DNA of 7,944 nucleotides from contig JALRCB010000040.1 in the NCBI GenBank assembly GCA_023257525.1, forward strand, positions 1 to 7,944. Reading direction: 5' to 3'. A program made the translations under genes and the position numbers. Of the stretch, positions 1 through 6,932 are shown piece after piece. The DNA comes from Candidatus Nanopelagicales bacterium. Its GTDB lineage: Bacteria > Actinomycetota > Actinomycetes > S36-B12 > UBA5976. The notes below the pieces were generated by a model, which was not told the origin of the DNA, ran no database searches, and saw only the letters and a program-made list of their open reading frames with translations. Positions within the stretch are counted from its first letter, which is position 1; the number at the start of each line of letters is the position of its first letter.

Positions 1-180
1 GCTAAGGAGGTGGCTATCCGTAACCAAGCCTTGCCCACTCTGTGTGATGCCATCACCGACAATGAATGGTCAGTCAGGGCTTCGGCGGCCAGCGCGCTCA
101 TGGCCATCACCACCACCGATGAAGGTGTTGATAGTTCCCCAACCATAACGCGAGTAAGTCACTCCCGTCACATCCGGTGA
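1..180 (+). CDS. C-terminal end of a HEAT-repeat-like protein (5' end outside window)
   Basis: Frame 1 is open from the first base to a TGA at 178-180, giving the last 59 residues of a protein that begins upstream. Residues about 10-37 (ALPTLCDAITDNEW, then SVRASAASALMAI) fit the pattern of a PBS-lyase/HEAT-like repeat: helix A with ALPxLxDAI, an acidic-Asn-Glu-Trp turn, then VRxxAAxAL in helix B. HEAT repeats are protein-interaction or scaffold modules, so no specific function follows. The last 20 or so residues (DSSPTITRVSHSRHIR) do not look like a repeat and may be a natural tail or the product of a frameshift. By hand count the stretch is about 57% GC, with many G/C third positions, higher than sampled parts of the following gene. 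A minus-strand reading frame over 70-195 competes weakly. That this is coding is likely but not certain; the family call rests on one repeat. Confidence 0.5.
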   Translation, partial: AKEVAIRNQALPTLCDAITDNEWSVRASAASALMAITTTDEGVDSSPTITRVSHSRHIR

Positions 181-320
181 GACGGCTGTCCACATATTGA
201 GATGCCATTTCAGCCCAAATCGGGCATCCCCGTCGGGCGCTGATGCAATGTGGGCAATACCTTTGAATCAGGAGATTCCCAGTTCTTGGGCTGGAAATCG
301 TTGGTCGGAAGGCACTTGCA
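181..320 (+). other. Non-coding leader upstream of ppdK with small inverted repeats
   Basis: This gap between the upstream stop and the ppdK start has no convincing gene. It contains several short inverted repeats. GATGCC (201-206) can pair with GGCATC (223-228), or, as an alternative, GCCC (213-216) with GGGC (222-225). Nearer the gene, GATTCCCAG (274-282) and CTGGAAATC (291-299) pair at 8 of 9 positions around an 8-base loop. None is followed by a run of T, so these are not good intrinsic terminators. No clear -35/-10 pair is visible; TACCTT at 258-263 fits TANNNT but has no matching -35. The promoter of ppdK is presumably here, but I cannot place it. Confidence 0.5.
307..312 (+). promoter_or_regulatory. 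Ribosome binding site of ppdK
   Basis: GGAAGG lies 8 bases before the ATG at 321 and is a good partial match to the anti-Shine-Dalgarno sequence. It is the clearest ribosome binding site in the window and supports the chosen ppdK start. Confidence 0.7.
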
Positions 321-3005
321 ATGACTAAGTACGTTTACGATTTTTCCGAAGGCGACAAAGACCAAAAGGACCTACTCGGTGGCAAGGGTGCCAACCTTGC
401 CGAAATGACCAAGCTTGGCCTACCAGTGCCTCCGGGCTTCACTATTTCTACTGAAGCTTGTCGCGAATACTTAGTCGCTGGCGTTGAACCAGCTGCCTTG
501 CGCGTGGAAGTAACCATGGCACTTCGCCGACTTGAGGATGCGCTTGGCAAACGACTCGGTGACGTAGACGACCCATTGTTGGTTAGCGTTCGATCTGGCG
601 CAAAGTTTTCTATGCCAGGCATGATGGAGACCGTTCTTAACGTTGGACTAAACGACTACTCCGTAAATGGACTTATCAAAGTAAGTAACAACGAAAGATT
701 TGCTTGGGATTCGTATCGTCGCCTAATTCAAATGTTCGGTAAGACTGTTTTGGACATAGAAGGTGAAATCTTTGCAGATGCCTTACAGGCAGCAAATGAA
801 AAGGCTGGGGTTGCTTCCGAAGTCGACCTAACTGCTGACCAACTTAAAGAAGTAGTCGAAACTTTCAAAGTAATAATCCAAAAGCACAGCGGCCGAGATT
901 TCCCGCAAGATCCCCGCGAACAACTTGACCTTGCTACCCGCGCAGTTTTCGATTCTTGGAATACCTCACGCGCTCGTTTGTATCGTCGTCGCGAGCGGAT
1001 TGCAGATGATTTAGGAACAGCAGTCAACATTTGCTCAATGGTTTTTGGAAACCTAGGTGAAACTTCCGGAACCGGTGTTGCCTTCACTCGCGATCCAGCG
1101 TCAGGTAAGCCAGGCGCATATGGTGACTACTTGCCAAATGCGCAAGGTGAAGATGTTGTTGCAGGAATTCGAAACACATTCAGCCTTGATGAATTAAATC
1201 GCACTGATCCAACTTCATTTAACGAACTTATGAAGATTATGCGAAAGCTTGAAACTCATTACCGAGATTTATGCGACATTGAATTCACCGTCGAAAAAGG
1301 CAAACTTTGGATGCTGCAAACCCGCGTTGGAAAACGCACTGCCGCAGCCGCGTTTCGAATTGCGACTCAATTGGTTGATGAAAGCCTGATCACAATGGAT
1401 GAGGCCTTGATTCGAGTCAATGGTGCCCAACTCGCGCAACTTATGTTCCCGCAGTTCGATTCAACATCAGCGAGCAAAATCGTGGCATCAGGCATGGCAG
1501 CTTCTCCCGGCGCAGCTGTTGGTAAAGCCGTATTTGATTCGGCAACTGCAGTTAAGTGGGCTGAAAAAGGCGAGCGCGTAGTTCTAGTTCGTCGCGAAAC
1601 TAATCCCGATGATCTTGAAGGCATGATCGCTGCAACTGGCATCTTGACTGCTCGTGGTGGAAAGACCTCCCATGCTGCAGTTGTGGCTCGTGGCATGGGC
1701 AAGACCTGTGTCTGTGGCGCAGACGCCGTAGATGTTTCACATGCCGATCGCACCGCAACCATTGGAGATATTGTCATCAAAGAAGGCGACATGATTTCAA
1801 TTGATGGCTCAACGGGCCATGTTTACTTAGGTGAATTGGCAGTAGTGCCATCGCCAGTTTCGAACTACTTAGAAAACGGCTTAGCTTCCGCGATCGCAAC
1901 TGAGAACGAAGAAATCGCAGCCCTAGTAACTGCAGTAGATCGAATTTTGAAGCATGCGGATTCAGTTCGTCGCCTCAGAGTACGGACCAATGCTGACACT
2001 GCAGAAGATTCGAAATGGGCCAGAAACCTAGGGGCTGAAGGAATTGGATTGTGTCGCACTGAACACATGTTCCTAGGCGATCGTCGAGTCTTGATTGAGC
2101 GCGTTATCTTGGCCGACAACTCAGAAGAACGCAATGCTGCGCTCGAAGCTCTTCTGCCTATGCAGCAAAAAGACTTTGAGGAAATCTTTGAAGAGATGGA
2201 TTCACTTCCGGTCACTGTGCGCCTGCTTGATCCCCCACTTCACGAGTTCTTGCCAGACCGCACTGACTTGATGGTCGAAGTAGCGCTTGGCAAGGAGCGC
2301 AATGAAGATGTTTCTCGTCAGGAACTTTTGCTTAGTGCGGTAGACCGCTTACATGAATCCAATCCAATGCTTGGACTTCGTGGTGTTCGCCTCGGACTTG
2401 TTGTACCTGGCTTATTCCCAATGCAGGTTCGAGCGATCGCACAAGCCGCAATAACGCGCATGCGTGCTGGTGGAAATCCAAAAGTGGAAATCATGATTCC
2501 ACTAGTTGGATCAGTAATGGAACTTCACCTCATAAGAGATGAGATGGATGTTTTGCTTGCCCAGATTGCAAGTGACGAGAACATTAAGCTGCCATTCTCA
2601 ATCGGCACCATGATCGAATTACCTAGAGCTGCGCTGACTGCGCAACGTATTGCCGAGGCTGCAGAATTCTTCTCATTTGGCACCAATGACTTAACCCAAA
2701 CAACCTGGGGCTTTAGCCGCGATGACGTTGAAGCATCCTTCTTCGCAACTTACTTAGATCGTGGCATCTTCACGGTTTCGCCATTTGAATCGCTTGACGT
2801 TGATGGCGTTGGTGCCCTAATCAAGATTGCAGTTGAGAAGGGTCGTGCAACGCGACCAGACATCAAGCTAGGTGTTTGTGGCGAACATGGTGGAGATCCT
2901 GAATCAATCAAGTTCTTCCATCAAGTTGGATTGGACTACGTTTCCTGTTCGCCGTTCCGAGTTCCAGTTGCCCGTCTTGAAGCAGGTCGAGTCAGCGTTT
3001 CTTAA
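321..3005 (+). CDS. ppdK: Pyruvate, phosphate dikinase
   Basis: This cytoplasmic enzyme reversibly converts pyruvate, ATP and phosphate to PEP, AMP and pyrophosphate, linking glycolysis and gluconeogenesis. At 894 residues it is full length (family about 870-900). Domains in order: N-terminal ATP-grasp part (about 1-340), beginning GGKGANLAEM at 20-29; swivelling phosphohistidine domain (about 385-505) with TARGGKTSHAAVVARGMG at 443-460, where His451 is the phosphocarrier and Thr449 sits where plant regulatory proteins phosphorylate; and C-terminal PEP/pyruvate TIM barrel (about 530-894). By recalled alignment to the Clostridium symbiosum enzyme, the key residues are present: Arg91, Asp319, Glu321, Gln333 and Arg335 for ATP; Arg579, Arg634, Glu766, Asn789 and Cys853 (in CGEHGGDP) for PEP. 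About 20 extra residues fall between the His domain and the barrel. The start is supported by GGAAGG at 307-312. The related PEP synthase and enzyme I lack this full domain order. The gene stands alone, convergent with the next cluster. Confidence 0.97.
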   Translation: MTKYVYDFSEGDKDQKDLLGGKGANLAEMTKLGLPVPPGFTISTEACREYLVAGVEPAALRVEVTMALRRLEDALGKRLGDVDDPLLVSVRSGAKFSMPGMMETVLNVGLNDYSVNGLIKVSNNERFAWDSYRRLIQMFGKTVLDIEGEIFADALQAANEKAGVASEVDLTADQLKEVVETFKVIIQKHSGRDFPQDPREQLDLATRAVFDSWNTSRARLYRRRERIADDLGTAVNICSMVFGNLGETSGTGVAFTRDPASGKPGAYGDYLPNAQGEDVVAGIRNTFSLDELNRTDPTSFNELMKIMRKLETHYRDLCDIEFTVEKGKLWMLQTRVGKRTAAAAFRIATQLVDESLITMDEALIRVNGAQLAQLMFPQFDSTSASKIVASGMAASPGAAVGKAVFDSATAVKWAEKGERVVLVRRETNPDDLEGMIAATGILTARGGKTSHAAVVARGMGKTCVCGADAVDVSHADRTATIGDIVIKEGDMISIDGSTGHVYLGELAVVPSPVSNYLENGLASAIATENEEIAALVTAVDRILKHADSVRRLRVRTNADTAEDSKWARNLGAEGIGLCRTEHMFLGDRRVLIERVILADNSEERNAALEALLPMQQKDFEEIFEEMDSLPVTVRLLDPPLHEFLPDRTDLMVEVALGKERNEDVSRQELLLSAVDRLHESNPMLGLRGVRLGLVVPGLFPMQVRAIAQAAITRMRAGGNPKVEIMIPLVGSVMELHLIRDEMDVLLAQIASDENIKLPFSIGTMIELPRAALTAQRIAEAAEFFSFGTNDLTQTTWGFSRDDVEASFFATYLDRGIFTVSPFESLDVDGVGALIKIAVEKGRATRPDIKLGVCGEHGGDPESIKFFHQVGLDYVSCSPFRVPVARLEAGRVSVS

Positions 3006-4246
3006 GTAGCCGGTGCTGCTTCTGATTTTGCAATCTTTACCGCAAACCAAGCTGCGCAAGCCGTGGTTATGGGAGTGCTCAGCGCCAAAGCAATTGAGCC
3101 AACCATGATCAATGCCAGTTCTTGAGCAACGACCTCGTCATTTATCAATCGAGCTAGCGGTGGACTGGCAGCAACTATGAGCATCAAAGTAACTAGTGCC
3201 GATCCAACGTAAGCAAAGGCAATCGTGTAGATCGACGATGCGATGTGATCTCGTCCGATCCGCATGCCACCAAAGAACAATTGCCGCCAAGTTTGCTTCT
3301 CATTAGCGCTAGCTAGTTCCCAAACTGCCGAGCTTTGAGTAACAGTTACGTCATTGAGTGCACCAAAGCCTGCAATGACCATGCTGGCAATCAATAGATT
3401 TGAGAGTTTCACTTGGGAAGCAACAGCAGACAACACAAGATCTTCATCACCAGTTATGCCAGTTAAACGAAGTGCATCGGTTGACCAAAGTGCACCGATC
3501 ATGGCAATGGCCGAACCGCAAAGAGTTCCAACGATTGCCGCCCCTGTTTTCAAACTGAACCCATGAACCAAATACAAAACTAAAGCAGTGATTGCTAGTA
3601 CTACTCCACCAACTACATAAACGACTTGCTGACCTTGAATCAAAGACGGGATTAAGTAGACGATCAAAAGTCCAAAAGTAATTACTAGTCCAAGTAAGGC
3701 GCGTAGTCCTCCGAAACCGGCGGTTAAAACCAAAATTATCAAGAATATTGCGAACAAAACGTAGATTCCATTAGTGCGCTCAAAGTCATTAAAGATGTAA
3801 TCGTTACCTGTTTCAATCGGGATCGATGCAACTGAAACCTTGTCACCGGAATGAATTCCGAAGTCCACAATTGTTGGTTCCACATCAAACTTTGCAATCT
3901 CGCCAGCATTTGGTCCCGTTAATAACTTTGCTGAGATATGCGCGCATTGCGAAGTGGAGAAATTTCCTGACGCATCCTGCGTAGCACCATTAGAAATACA
4001 GTCATACTTTTCGATGGTTTGAACTTCGACCGTAAAGAATTCAGATTGCTCGACATAGCCAAAAATACCTTTGTCGATTTGGAGATTACCGCCTGGCCAT
4101 GAAACAAATATCGTAAAGACTCCAAGAAACGATAATGGCAACAAAATTGCCAGCAAGACTTTGTGGAGTCTGGTTTCCTTTTCAGGATCTATCCACGATG
4201 AGTCAAGATCGCTCGCCCTCTTGTGGGAGTGGCCGTGTGAACCCAT
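3002..4246 (-). CDS. YibE/F-family multi-spanning membrane protein
   Basis: This 414-residue integral membrane protein belongs to the YibE/F family, whose function is not established. The N-terminus is Gly-His-rich (MGSHGHSHKR), as in many actinobacterial members, and is probably cytoplasmic. A first membrane helix (about 29-49) precedes a domain of about 110 residues (50-158), probably outside the membrane, with two cysteines (Cys83, Cys101) that could form a disulfide. About seven more helices follow (near 160-177, 180-201, 207-228, 233-254, 282-297, 336-359 and 375-402). The family-type core includes GLVITFGLLIVYLIPSLI at 186-203 and GFGALNDVTVTQSSAVWEL at 293-311. The ATG lies 2 bases after the ilvD TAG, with no clear Shine-Dalgarno site, so translation is probably coupled to ilvD. 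The TAA stop overlaps the ppdK stop by four bases. The family call is firm; transport is often guessed for such proteins but is not shown here. Confidence 0.88.
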   Translation of the reverse strand: MGSHGHSHKRASDLDSSWIDPEKETRLHKVLLAILLPLSFLGVFTIFVSWPGGNLQIDKGIFGYVEQSEFFTVEVQTIEKYDCISNGATQDASGNFSTSQCAHISAKLLTGPNAGEIAKFDVEPTIVDFGIHSGDKVSVASIPIETGNDYIFNDFERTNGIYVLFAIFLIILVLTAGFGGLRALLGLVITFGLLIVYLIPSLIQGQQVVYVVGGVVLAITALVLYLVHGFSLKTGAAIVGTLCGSAIAMIGALWSTDALRLTGITGDEDLVLSAVASQVKLSNLLIASMVIAGFGALNDVTVTQSSAVWELASANEKQTWRQLFFGGMRIGRDHIASSIYTIAFAYVGSALVTLMLIVAASPPLARLINDEVVAQELALIMVGSIALALSTPITTACAAWFAVKIAKSEAAPAT

Positions 4247-4248
4247 GA

Positions 4249-5937
4249 CTAGTCGCAGACTGCACCGTTACTAGCCGAGCCAACAAGCTTCACGTACTTT
4301 GCCAGAACGCCACGATCGTATTTGTGCGGAACTGGCTTGAAACTCTTGCGTCGCTCAACTAGAACGGATTCATCAACAAGTAAGTCAAGCTTGCGCTCAC
4401 TGATGTTGATTCGAACTTTGTCGCCATGCTCTACGAATGCAATCGGCCCACCATCGAAAGCTTCCGGTGCAACGTGGCCAATGCAAAGTCCAGTGGTGCC
4501 ACCACTAAATCGACCGTCAGTGATGAGCATGACTTCTTTACCAAGTCCAGCACCTTTGATTGCGCCAGTGATCATGAGCATTTCGCGCATGCCCGGCCCA
4601 CCCTTAGGGCCTTCGTATCTGATGATGACAACATCGCCGGCTTGGATATCTCCGCTTTCTAATGCATCCATTGCTGCGCGTTCACGTTCATAAACCTTTG
4701 CTGGGCCTTCAAAAATGTCAACAGGAATTCCAGCGGTTTTGCAGACCGCACCTTCTGGTGACAAAGAGCCGCTAAGAATTGTGATTCCTCCAGTTCCACC
4801 CATTGGATTGTTCATCGCGTGGACGATGTCACCGTCAGGATCTGGAGAATCAAGATCGGCTAAGTTTTCCGCCATAGTTTTACCAGTTACTGTCAAGCAA
4901 TCGCCATTCATCAATCCAGCATCAAGCAATGCGCGCATTACAACCGGCACACCACCAACACGATCCACATCGCTCATTACGTAGCGACCAAATGGCTTTA
5001 CGTCAGCCAGCAATGGAACTTTGGAACCAATTCGATGGAAGTCTTCAAGGTGCAAATCAACATTTGCTTCGTGTGCAATTGCAAGTAAGTGAAGAACTGC
5101 GTTAGTAGAGCCACCAAATGCCATGACGATTGCAATGGCATTTTCCAGTGACTGCTTTGTAATGATGTCGCGGGTTGTGATTCCTTGGGCAATCAAATTG
5201 ACCACTGCTTCACCGGATGCGATCGCAAAACCATCACGGCGGCGGTCAACGGCTGGAGGTGCAGCTGATCCTGGCAACGACATTCCCATTGCCTCAGCCG
5301 CAGATGCCATGGTGTTTGCGGTGTACATACCGCCACATGCACCTTCACCTGGACAAATAGCTCGTTCAATTCGATCAACATCTTCTTCGCTCATAAGTCC
5401 GCGCGCGCATGCGCCAACCGCCTCGAAAGCATCAATGATTGTGACGTCGCGGTTGCTTCCATCAGAAAGCGTGACATTGCCAGGCAGAATTGAGCCGGCG
5501 TAAACAAACACACTTGCCACATCAAGACGAGCTGCTGCCATCAACATGCCGGGTAGTGACTTATCGCAACCTGCAAAGTTGACCATGCCATCAAGACGTT
5601 CTGCCTGCATTACAGCTTCGACTGAGTCTGCAATGATCTCGCGACTAACTAGTGAGAAGTGCATGCCTTCATGGCCCATGGAAATTCCGTCCGAGACCGA
5701 AATGGTTCCGAACTGCATTGGAAAGCCGCCAGCTTTGAATACGCCCTCTTTGGAAGCCTTTGCAAGGCGCTCAAGGGAAAGGTTGCAAGGCGTGATTTCA
5801 TTCCACGAGGACGCGATACCGATTTGTGGCTTGACCCAATCGGCATCACCCATACCTACCGCGCGGAGCATTCCGCGAGCTGGGGATCGCTCTAGTCCGT
5901 CGGTTACTTGTCCACTGCGAGGCTTCATGTTTGGCAT
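4249..5937 (-). CDS. ilvD: Dihydroxy-acid dehydratase
   Basis: IlvD dehydrates 2,3-dihydroxy-isovalerate and 2,3-dihydroxy-3-methylvalerate to the 2-oxoacids that give valine, leucine and isoleucine. It is a cytoplasmic iron-sulfur enzyme. The 562 residues match the usual length (about 555-615). Family signatures are clear: GCDKSLPGMLMA at 123-134 and GACGGMYTANTMASAAEAMG at 199-218. Cys51 (TPCN), Cys124 and Cys201 are the three expected cluster ligands, with Lys126 in the metal-site CDK motif. DGRFSGGTTG at 474-483 contains Ser478, in the position of the proposed catalytic base. Having three suitable cysteines suggests the [2Fe-2S] type, which tolerates oxygen better than [4Fe-4S]; this is inferred from family knowledge. 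Two starts are possible, Met1 at 5937 or Met4 at 5928, neither with a good Shine-Dalgarno site. Met1 is preferred because a TANNNT box lies 6 bases upstream. No other ilv gene is in the window. Confidence 0.97.
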   Translation of the reverse strand: MPNMKPRSGQVTDGLERSPARGMLRAVGMGDADWVKPQIGIASSWNEITPCNLSLERLAKASKEGVFKAGGFPMQFGTISVSDGISMGHEGMHFSLVSREIIADSVEAVMQAERLDGMVNFAGCDKSLPGMLMAAARLDVASVFVYAGSILPGNVTLSDGSNRDVTIIDAFEAVGACARGLMSEEDVDRIERAICPGEGACGGMYTANTMASAAEAMGMSLPGSAAPPAVDRRRDGFAIASGEAVVNLIAQGITTRDIITKQSLENAIAIVMAFGGSTNAVLHLLAIAHEANVDLHLEDFHRIGSKVPLLADVKPFGRYVMSDVDRVGGVPVVMRALLDAGLMNGDCLTVTGKTMAENLADLDSPDPDGDIVHAMNNPMGGTGGITILSGSLSPEGAVCKTAGIPVDIFEGPAKVYERERAAMDALESGDIQAGDVVIIRYEGPKGGPGMREMLMITGAIKGAGLGKEVMLITDGRFSGGTTGLCIGHVAPEAFDGGPIAFVEHGDKVRINISERKLDLLVDESVLVERRKSFKPVPHKYDRGVLAKYVKLVGSASNGAVCD

Positions 5938-5943
5938 GCAATA

Positions 5944-5949
5944 AATCTA
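5944..5949 (-). promoter_or_regulatory. Candidate leaderless -10 box of ilvD
   Basis: On the minus strand the bases before the ilvD start read TAGATT, TATTGC, ATG. TAGATT fits the actinobacterial -10 pattern TANNNT, and its 6-base spacing to the ATG is what a leaderless transcript would have. No good -35 is seen 16-18 bases further up. The gap between the upstream gene and ilvD is only 18 bases, so readthrough from upstream is equally possible. The box is short and could be chance. Confidence 0.35.
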
Positions 5950-5955
5950 ACCCAA

Positions 5956-6867
5956 TTAAGGTGTAATCACGCACTCCAGTGGCTTGCCCGCAAGCCACAG
6001 ATCAAACTGGCTATGGATTCTGGTTCGGGCTCGCTCCCAAAAAATGTCGCCCTCTCCTCCATTGTGGGAAGTGATAATCACATTTGGCATTGACCAAAGT
6101 GGGTGATCGGCTGGGAGTGGTTCAGGTTCGGTGACATCTAATGCTGCCGCGATACGGCCAGTTCTAAGTTCTGCCAGAAGTGCTTCGGTATCAACTACAA
6201 CACCTCGTGCCACGTTGACTAGTACTGAATCATCTTTCATACTGGCCAGGAATTTGGCATCCACCAGATTCACAGTTCCAGGATTGTTCGGAACAATCAA
6301 CATCACAACATCGGCAGAAGGAATTAGATTCGGTAACTCTGAAATCGCATGAACATGATCGCGAGCAGTTCGAGCAACTGGAATCACTTTGCAGCCAAAT
6401 CCCAAAAGTCGCTTTTCGGCAGCCTTGCCAACATTTCCATAGCCGATTAGCAATACGGTTTTGTCGGCAAGTGATCGAGCAAAATAAGTTTCCCAGTGAT
6501 GTTCTTGTTGGGCTTTGTAAGACCTTGGCATGTCGCGTAACACACTTAGGGTTAGCAATACAGCTAGTTCAGAGGTTGCATCATCGTGCACTCCAGCAGC
6601 ATTGCAAAGCGTTACATCAGCAGGCATGAATGGCTGCACGTTATCGAAGCCTGCGGTTAAGGTCTGGATCACCTTGACGTTAGTCATGCGCGCGATTGAT
6701 TCTTCAATTGAAATTGTGGAGCCTTCGTAAGGCAGGACTACAAATTCTGCGCTAGCAATTACGTCCGCAGGTAGCTCGCCTAAATCATCACATTCGGTTA
6801 CTTGAACATCGGCTGGAAATGCATAATCTCTAGCGATCCAGTCTGGTGCAATTATGTGACGACTCAT
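5956..6867 (-). CDS. D-isomer-specific 2-hydroxyacid dehydrogenase family protein
   Basis: This 303-residue cytoplasmic oxidoreductase should interconvert a 2-hydroxyacid and a 2-oxoacid using NAD(H) or NADP(H); the substrate cannot be read from the sequence. The Rossmann motif GYGNVG is at 142-147 after the strand TVLLI. The expected catalytic residues are Arg221 (in NVARGVVVD), Glu249 (in DVTEPEPLP) and His268. The His lies in ITSHNGG where most relatives have TPHxxG, so Ser267 replaces the usual proline. TLTAGFDNV at 69-77 and CNAAGVHDDATSELAV at 88-103 are the usual lid-domain motifs. At 303 residues it is somewhat shorter than typical members (310-340) and lacks the ACT domain of long SerA proteins. 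No strong Shine-Dalgarno site precedes the ATG. It is the first gene of the minus-strand cluster, 18 bases upstream of ilvD. Alternatives include a phosphoglycerate dehydrogenase-like or glyoxylate/hydroxypyruvate reductase-like role. Confidence 0.88.
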   Translation of the reverse strand: MSRHIIAPDWIARDYAFPADVQVTECDDLGELPADVIASAEFVVLPYEGSTISIEESIARMTNVKVIQTLTAGFDNVQPFMPADVTLCNAAGVHDDATSELAVLLTLSVLRDMPRSYKAQQEHHWETYFARSLADKTVLLIGYGNVGKAAEKRLLGFGCKVIPVARTARDHVHAISELPNLIPSADVVMLIVPNNPGTVNLVDAKFLASMKDDSVLVNVARGVVVDTEALLAELRTGRIAAALDVTEPEPLPADHPLWSMPNVIITSHNGGEGDIFWERARTRIHSQFDLWLAGKPLECVITP

Positions 6868-6932
6868 GGGTCCATTCTGGCAACCCTGGCATTTACCAGG
6901 AACATCTGGTGGGCATGTGTCACCATGGGGGC
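6868..6932. promoter_or_regulatory. Divergent intergenic region with repeated CTGG/CCAG half-sites
   Basis: This 65-base gap must supply signals for both the minus-strand dehydrogenase cluster and the plus-strand amidase. CTGGCA occurs twice (6877-6882 and 6886-6891, a 9-base period). Two overlapping inverted repeats follow: CCTGG-N6-CCAGG (6885-6900) and ACCAG-N6-CTGGT (6895-6910). Such spacing resembles a regulator operator, but no regulator gene is in the window. I see no convincing -10/-35 pair on either strand. Operator function is inference. Confidence 0.35.

Noticed and set aside
70..195. Minus-strand ORF of 41 residues from an ATG at 195, containing a plausible-looking stretch (VTYSRYGWGTINTFIGGG)
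   Set aside because: It overlaps the plus-strand HEAT-like frame, is short, matches no family I recognise and ends abruptly. The HEAT repeat on the other strand is the stronger signal.
201..237. Intrinsic terminator for the upstream gene
   Set aside because: The small GC-rich stems are short, compete with each other and have no following T run.
335..2215. Several minus-strand ORFs of 95-141 codons opposite ppdK
   Set aside because: They are shadows of the ppdK reading frame: low-complexity, Ser/Arg-rich translations with no family resemblance.
4322..5944. Plus-strand ORFs up to 132 codons opposite ilvD
   Set aside because: They are antisense shadows of a fully conserved ilvD gene and are rich in Ser, Pro and Arg with no recognisable domain.
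6884..6900. Rho-independent terminator or attachment site at CCTGG-N6-CCAGG
   Set aside because: The stem is only 5 bases, has no T run and lies between divergent starts. No integrase or mobile gene is nearby; an operator is more plausible.
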